Shown: piece by piece, positions 60,126 to 64,000 of the stretch | Layout of the letters: each line of letters begins with the position of its first letter | How positions within the stretch are numbered: the stretch's first letter is position 1 | Assembly (NCBI RefSeq): GCF_002994745.2 | Contig: NC_037090.1 | Location: 4,709,501 to 4,773,500 of the forward strand | DNA length: 64,000 nucleotides | Reading direction: 5' to 3' | From: Rosa chinensis | Taxonomy: Eukaryota; Streptophyta; Magnoliopsida; Rosales; Rosaceae | The notes under the pieces: generated by a model | The model's database searches: none | Told to the model about the DNA's origin: nothing | The model's input: the letters and a program-made list of their open reading frames with translations, nothing else | Position numbers and translations under genes: made by a program

Positions 60126-63100
60126 TCAAGTTGGCGCATACAGATCACGAATGCCCAACTTGTCAAGTGAGTCATGAAATGCCTTACTCGATACTGCTTT
60201 TGTGAGAACATCAGCTAATTGTTCTTCTAAGTGGACAAAAGGAAAAGAGATAAGCTTAGCATCGAGCTTCTCTTTAATGAAATGTATGTCAACCTCAACA
60301 TGCTTAGTTCTGTCATGTTGAACTGGGTTGTGAGCAATATCCACCGCTGCCTTGTTGTCACAATACAAATTCATGGCTCGTTTGGGTTTAAATCCCAAAT
60401 CACGAAGTAAATTTCTCAACCAAAGTAATTCACAAACTCCATGAGCCATACCTCTATACTCTACTTCAGCACTTGACCTGGCCACAACCTTTTGTTTCTT
60501 ACTCCTCCAAGTAACAAGATTACCACCTACAAAAGTGAAGTAACCAGAAGTGGATTTTCTATCCGTAACACAACCTGCCCAGTCTGCATCTGTATAACCA
60601 CTAATATCCAGATGACTATGCTTTGAAAACATCAATCCTTTTCCAGGTGCAGACTTTAAATACCTCAGAATACGGATCACAGCTTCCATATGAGTTTCAC
60701 TTGGATTATGCATGAATTGACTCACAACACTAACTGCATATGCAATGTCTGGCCGAGTATGTGAGAGATAGATTAATCTACCAACTAACCTCTGATAGCG
60801 AGCCTTCTTTGTAAGAGTTTGATTAGGGTACTCAGCCAGTTTATGATTTTGCTCAATAGGAGTATCAGCAGGTCTACACCCTAGCATTCCTGTCTCTGTC
60901 AACAAATCAAGCACATATTTTCTCTGGCATAAGAAAATTCCTGAACTCCCCCTGGCGACCTCAATCCCCAAAAAATATTTAAGAGAACCAAGATCTTTCA
61001 TCTCAAACTCTGATGCAAGCAGATCTTTTAATCTTTCAACCTCCTCTGAATTATCACCAGTAATTATCATATCATCAACATAAATAATCAAGGCAGTTAA
61101 TTTACCTTCACAGCGTTTCAGAAACAATGTATGGTCAGAGTTGCTCTGCTTGTACCCAAAACGACGCATAGCTTGAGAGAATCTTCCAAACCAAGCTCGT
61201 GGTGATTGTTTGAGTCCATACAAGGACTTATTTAACTTACAGACAAATCTACATCCTGTGCTTGCCTCATATCCTGGTGGTAGATCCATATAGACTTCTT
61301 CAGATAGCTCTCCATGTAAAAAGGCATTCTTCACATCAAACTGTTGCAAGGGCCAATCTAGATTAGCTGCTAGAGACATCAACACTCGAACAGTATTAAT
61401 CTTTGCTACTAGAGCAAAGGTCTCCTCATAATCCACGCCATATGTTTGAGTATATCCCTTTGCAACAAGTCTTGCTTTATACCTGTTCACTGAACCATCT
61501 GCATTGTGTTTGATAGTGTACACCCATCTACATCCAACAACTCTCTTTCCTTGTGGAGGTGGCACCAACTCCCAAGTATTATTCTTCTCCAATGCCTCCA
61601 TCTCTTCATTCATTGCTTGAGACCATTTGGGATCCTTGAGAGCATCTTGCACTTTATTGGGAACACATACAGAGGATATTTGATTCACAAAAGAAGCATG
61701 GGATTTGGATAGCCGGTGGGTGGATACAAAGTTAGCTATGGCATACTTAGACTTAACATCTAAACTTGGTTCATATTGACGAGGTGGTTTACCACGGGTG
61801 GACCTAGGAGGCAAAACATGCACACTATCACCAATATCAGAGTTAGAAGAAACACCACTAACCTCAAGATTGGGACGCTCCTCAGGGATTGGTTGACAAG
61901 GGTTATCTGTATCTAAGAGGGGTGGAGGAGCTCGGCCTTCTCGGAGGGTAGATGATTCGGAAATTGTCTTTTCTATTTCGGAACTCGCAATGCTCTGTTC
62001 AGCAGTTGCATGGCCAAGGGTAGACGATTCAGCAATTGCCGTTTTTGTTTTGGAACTTGCAATGCTCTGTTCGGCAGTTGCATGGCGAAGGGTAGACGAT
62101 TCAGCAATTGCTGTTTCTGTTTCGGAACTTGCAATGCACTGTTCGGCAATTGCCTTTTCCGTTTCAGCAGGAGTGACGTTGGCTTCAATGGGCTGAATTT
62201 CAATCCCACAAGACTTCTCTTCCAAAAAAGTGTGTTTCTCCCCCTGAATGATTGATGGGAGAAAAGTAACATGCATCCTCATAAAAGGTGACATCCATGG
62301 TAACAAAAACTTTCTGTGTAGGGGGATGAAAACACTTGTAGCCCTTCTGATTAACACCATAGCCCACAAAAACACATTTTAATGCCCTGGCATCGAGTTT
62401 GGACCTTTGATTCTTAGGAACATGGACGAACACAACACACCCAAAGACACGAGCAGGGAGATTAGAAAACGAAGGGACAGACACATGATTTGAAAGGGCA
62501 GCATAGGGGGTTTGACCATTGAGAACAGAGGAAGGTAGCCTATTAATGAGATGACAGGCAGTGAGAATTGCATCTCCCCAAAGATACTTAGGCATATGAG
62601 CACTAAATAGAAGAGACCGGGCTATGTCAAGAACATGACGATTCTTTCTTTCTGACACCCCATTTTGTTCAGGGGTTTGAGGGCAAGTAGTTTGATGAAT
62701 AATCCCATGAGAATGAAAGAATTGGTGAAATTGAGAATTGACAAACTCTCCCCCATTATCAGAACGAAAGACTTTAATATTGGCTCCAAATTGATTTTGA
62801 ACAAGAGCAAAAAATTCTTGGAAAGCAGAGAAGACTTCATATTTGTGTTTCAATAAAGAGACCCAAGTAAGACGAGTATAATCATCAATAAACAAAACAA
62901 ACCAATGTTTGCCAGACAAGGTTGACTCACGGGAAGGTCCCCATACATCAGAATGAATAAGCTCAAAAGGAAAAGAACTCCTAGTAGTACTCAAAGGATA
63001 ACTAGTACGATGACTTTTAGCTAAGACACATGACTCACAGTGCAACTTAGACTCATCAATGCCCAGAAACAAGGATGGCATAGATTTCTTCATGACACTA

Positions 63101-63990
63101 AAGGAAGGATGTCCCAATCTCCGATGCCATAACCATAATTCTTCAACTTGATTAGTAACCCCAGTCGAAATCAACGCTGCTTGGACTGCCTTCTCCGGCT
63201 TCATTCCGGCGAACATGCAATCCAGATGAAATAGTCGACCCCTCAGATAACCCCTGCCGATTATTTCCCTGGTGAGGAGGTCCTGAAAAATCACATACAA
63301 CGGAAAAAATGTTACAGAACACCGAGATTGAGTATTAAGCTGAGGCACAGATATAAGATGATGAGAGAGAGCAGGGACATAAAGAACATCATGTAGTGTC
63401 AAAGAAGGGGTGAGACGAACAGACCCTATTCCTAAAACAGGAAAAGAATCACCATTGGCATTGACAACAGAGGAAATAGAGGGTGGATTGAGAAAAAGAA
63501 TGAAACTACGATCATAGGTCATATGGTCAGATGCTCCAGAATCAATTATCCAAGTATTGCCACCAGTAAAGCTAGAAATTTTTAAAGCAACTCCAATCTT
63601 ACCATTACCACCGTGACTTACGGATGCGGTATCCTTACCAGCAAAGTTGGTGTAATCTGGTTCTGTCACAGCATAGTAATCTTGGTCTTGAACAAGATGA
63701 ACAGCAGCCTTTCCCTTGGGTTTGTTGTCCTGAGGTCGGGGCCTATCAAAGTAGCCTGTTGGAAAACCGACTAACCTGTAACAATTTGCTTTGATGTGGC
63801 CTGGATTCTTGCAGTAATTACAAGTTAGATTTGAGGAAAACCCTGGAGGAGGACCTTGAGGAGAGGGACGCAGAGAGGAATGAGGCCGATTGCCTGAGAG
63901 GGACCGATGACTTGAGGGATTGGATGGCTTTGATTGTATTGCAAGGCCTGCAACTTCTGAAGTAACGACTCTAGTTCCAGCCCTCTGGGT
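60126..63990 (-). pseudogene. Nearly intact Copia 3 polyprotein with one frameshift
   Basis: CCHC knuckle (C-NY-C-KNPG-H-IKAN-C) at about 63790-63830, protease TWIIDSGASDHMT, integrase zinc region HRRLGHPSF and core SDNGGEF/CPQTPEQNGVSERKNRH, RT with KARLVAKGYTQTYGVDYEET and IYVDDMI, and RNase H with YTDADWAGCVTDRKSTSGY through NKAAVDIAHNP and HVEVDIHFIKEKL, ending at 60126. Frame 1 (63669-62200) and frame 2 (62375-60126) overlap, with homology switching near 62255: one frameshift in the integrase-RT linker. Otherwise the ORFs are open. The start is outside the window. Confidence 0.9.
61930..62165 (-). repeat. 72-bp coding repeat in the Copia 3 linker
   Basis: Units of exactly 72 bp start at about 61992, 62064 and 62136 (partial), with a diverged unit before. 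They encode a 24-aa unit around ESSTL(R/G)HATAEQSIASS, between integrase and RT. In-frame length and high similarity point to recent tandem amplification. Confidence 0.88.
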
Positions 63991-64000
63991 CTCATCTTTG

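Larger units (their letters stand above)
59899..64000 (-). mobile_element. Copia LTR retrotransposon 3, right part outside the window
   Basis: On the minus strand. The 3' LTR is about 59899-60118 (about 220 bp) and begins TGTTGGCGTGAG; the preceding PPT is AACTTGAGGGGGAG. The outer LTR end reads ACTTTGACT where CA would be expected, so the exact border and the 5-bp duplication (perhaps TAGAG, 59894-59898) are uncertain. It has inserted in the LRR part of the receptor kinase copy, in the same orientation. Gag and the 5' LTR lie past 64000. Confidence 0.88.

Noticed and set aside
61973..62272. Extra ORFs on both strands at the Copia 3 linker
   Set aside because: Alternative frames of the 72-bp repeat, which stay open because the unit length is a multiple of three.

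Overview
This is a plant nuclear window, with spliced genes, short AT-rich introns, many (CT)n/(AT)n tracts, Copia, hAT and Mutator-like elements. The gene set is eudicot. I favour a Rosaceae-type genome such as strawberry or rose, but the sequence alone does not prove that. No RNA genes, CRISPR arrays or prokaryotic features were seen.

Left part (1-30 kb), gene-rich. In order: an ANP/NPK1-type MAPKKK (+, 17 coding exons, 673 aa); an intronless SPT2-domain chromatin protein (-); a repeat-rich gap with a long-inverted-repeat MITE and a decayed small ORF; TANGLED (-, 4 exons, 369 aa); a kinesin-14 (-, 12 coding exons, 801 aa); a DUF1995 chloroplast protein (+, 8 exons, 323 aa), head-to-head with the kinesin; a J-domain plus ferredoxin-like protein (-, 7 coding exons, 245 aa); and an intronless nepenthesin-type aspartic protease (+). 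The MAPKKK, TANGLED and the kinesin are all of cytokinesis or division-plane families, and MSA-like AACGG motifs lie upstream of the last two.

Middle part (30-45 kb), transposon-rich. A complete but defective Copia element (30225-37139, 218-bp LTRs, TSD ATGTA) sits about 100 bp past the protease stop codon. After a 1.3-kb spacer, which carries a copy of the 3' end of the J-domain gene, comes a second Copia element in reverse orientation (38464-45328, 306-bp LTRs that look identical, TSD ACAAT). It lies about 95 bp beyond the stop codon of an LRR receptor kinase.

Right part (45-64 kb). An intact LRR receptor-like kinase with a non-RD kinase domain (-, 1044 aa); a PPR protein of the E/E+ class (-, 668 aa); a Mutator-like element with long inverted repeats and a near-perfect 9-bp TSD; a solo LTR related to the first Copia element; and a second, broken copy of the receptor kinase. 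The broken copy is split by a 1.26-kb non-autonomous hAT element (perfect 8-bp TSD), carries a nonsense codon, and is then interrupted by a third Copia element that runs off the right edge.

Most exon boundaries were placed by eye from GT/AG sites and reading-frame continuity. In every spliced gene with both ends in the window the summed coding length is a multiple of three. Family names come from motif recognition; no database was searched.
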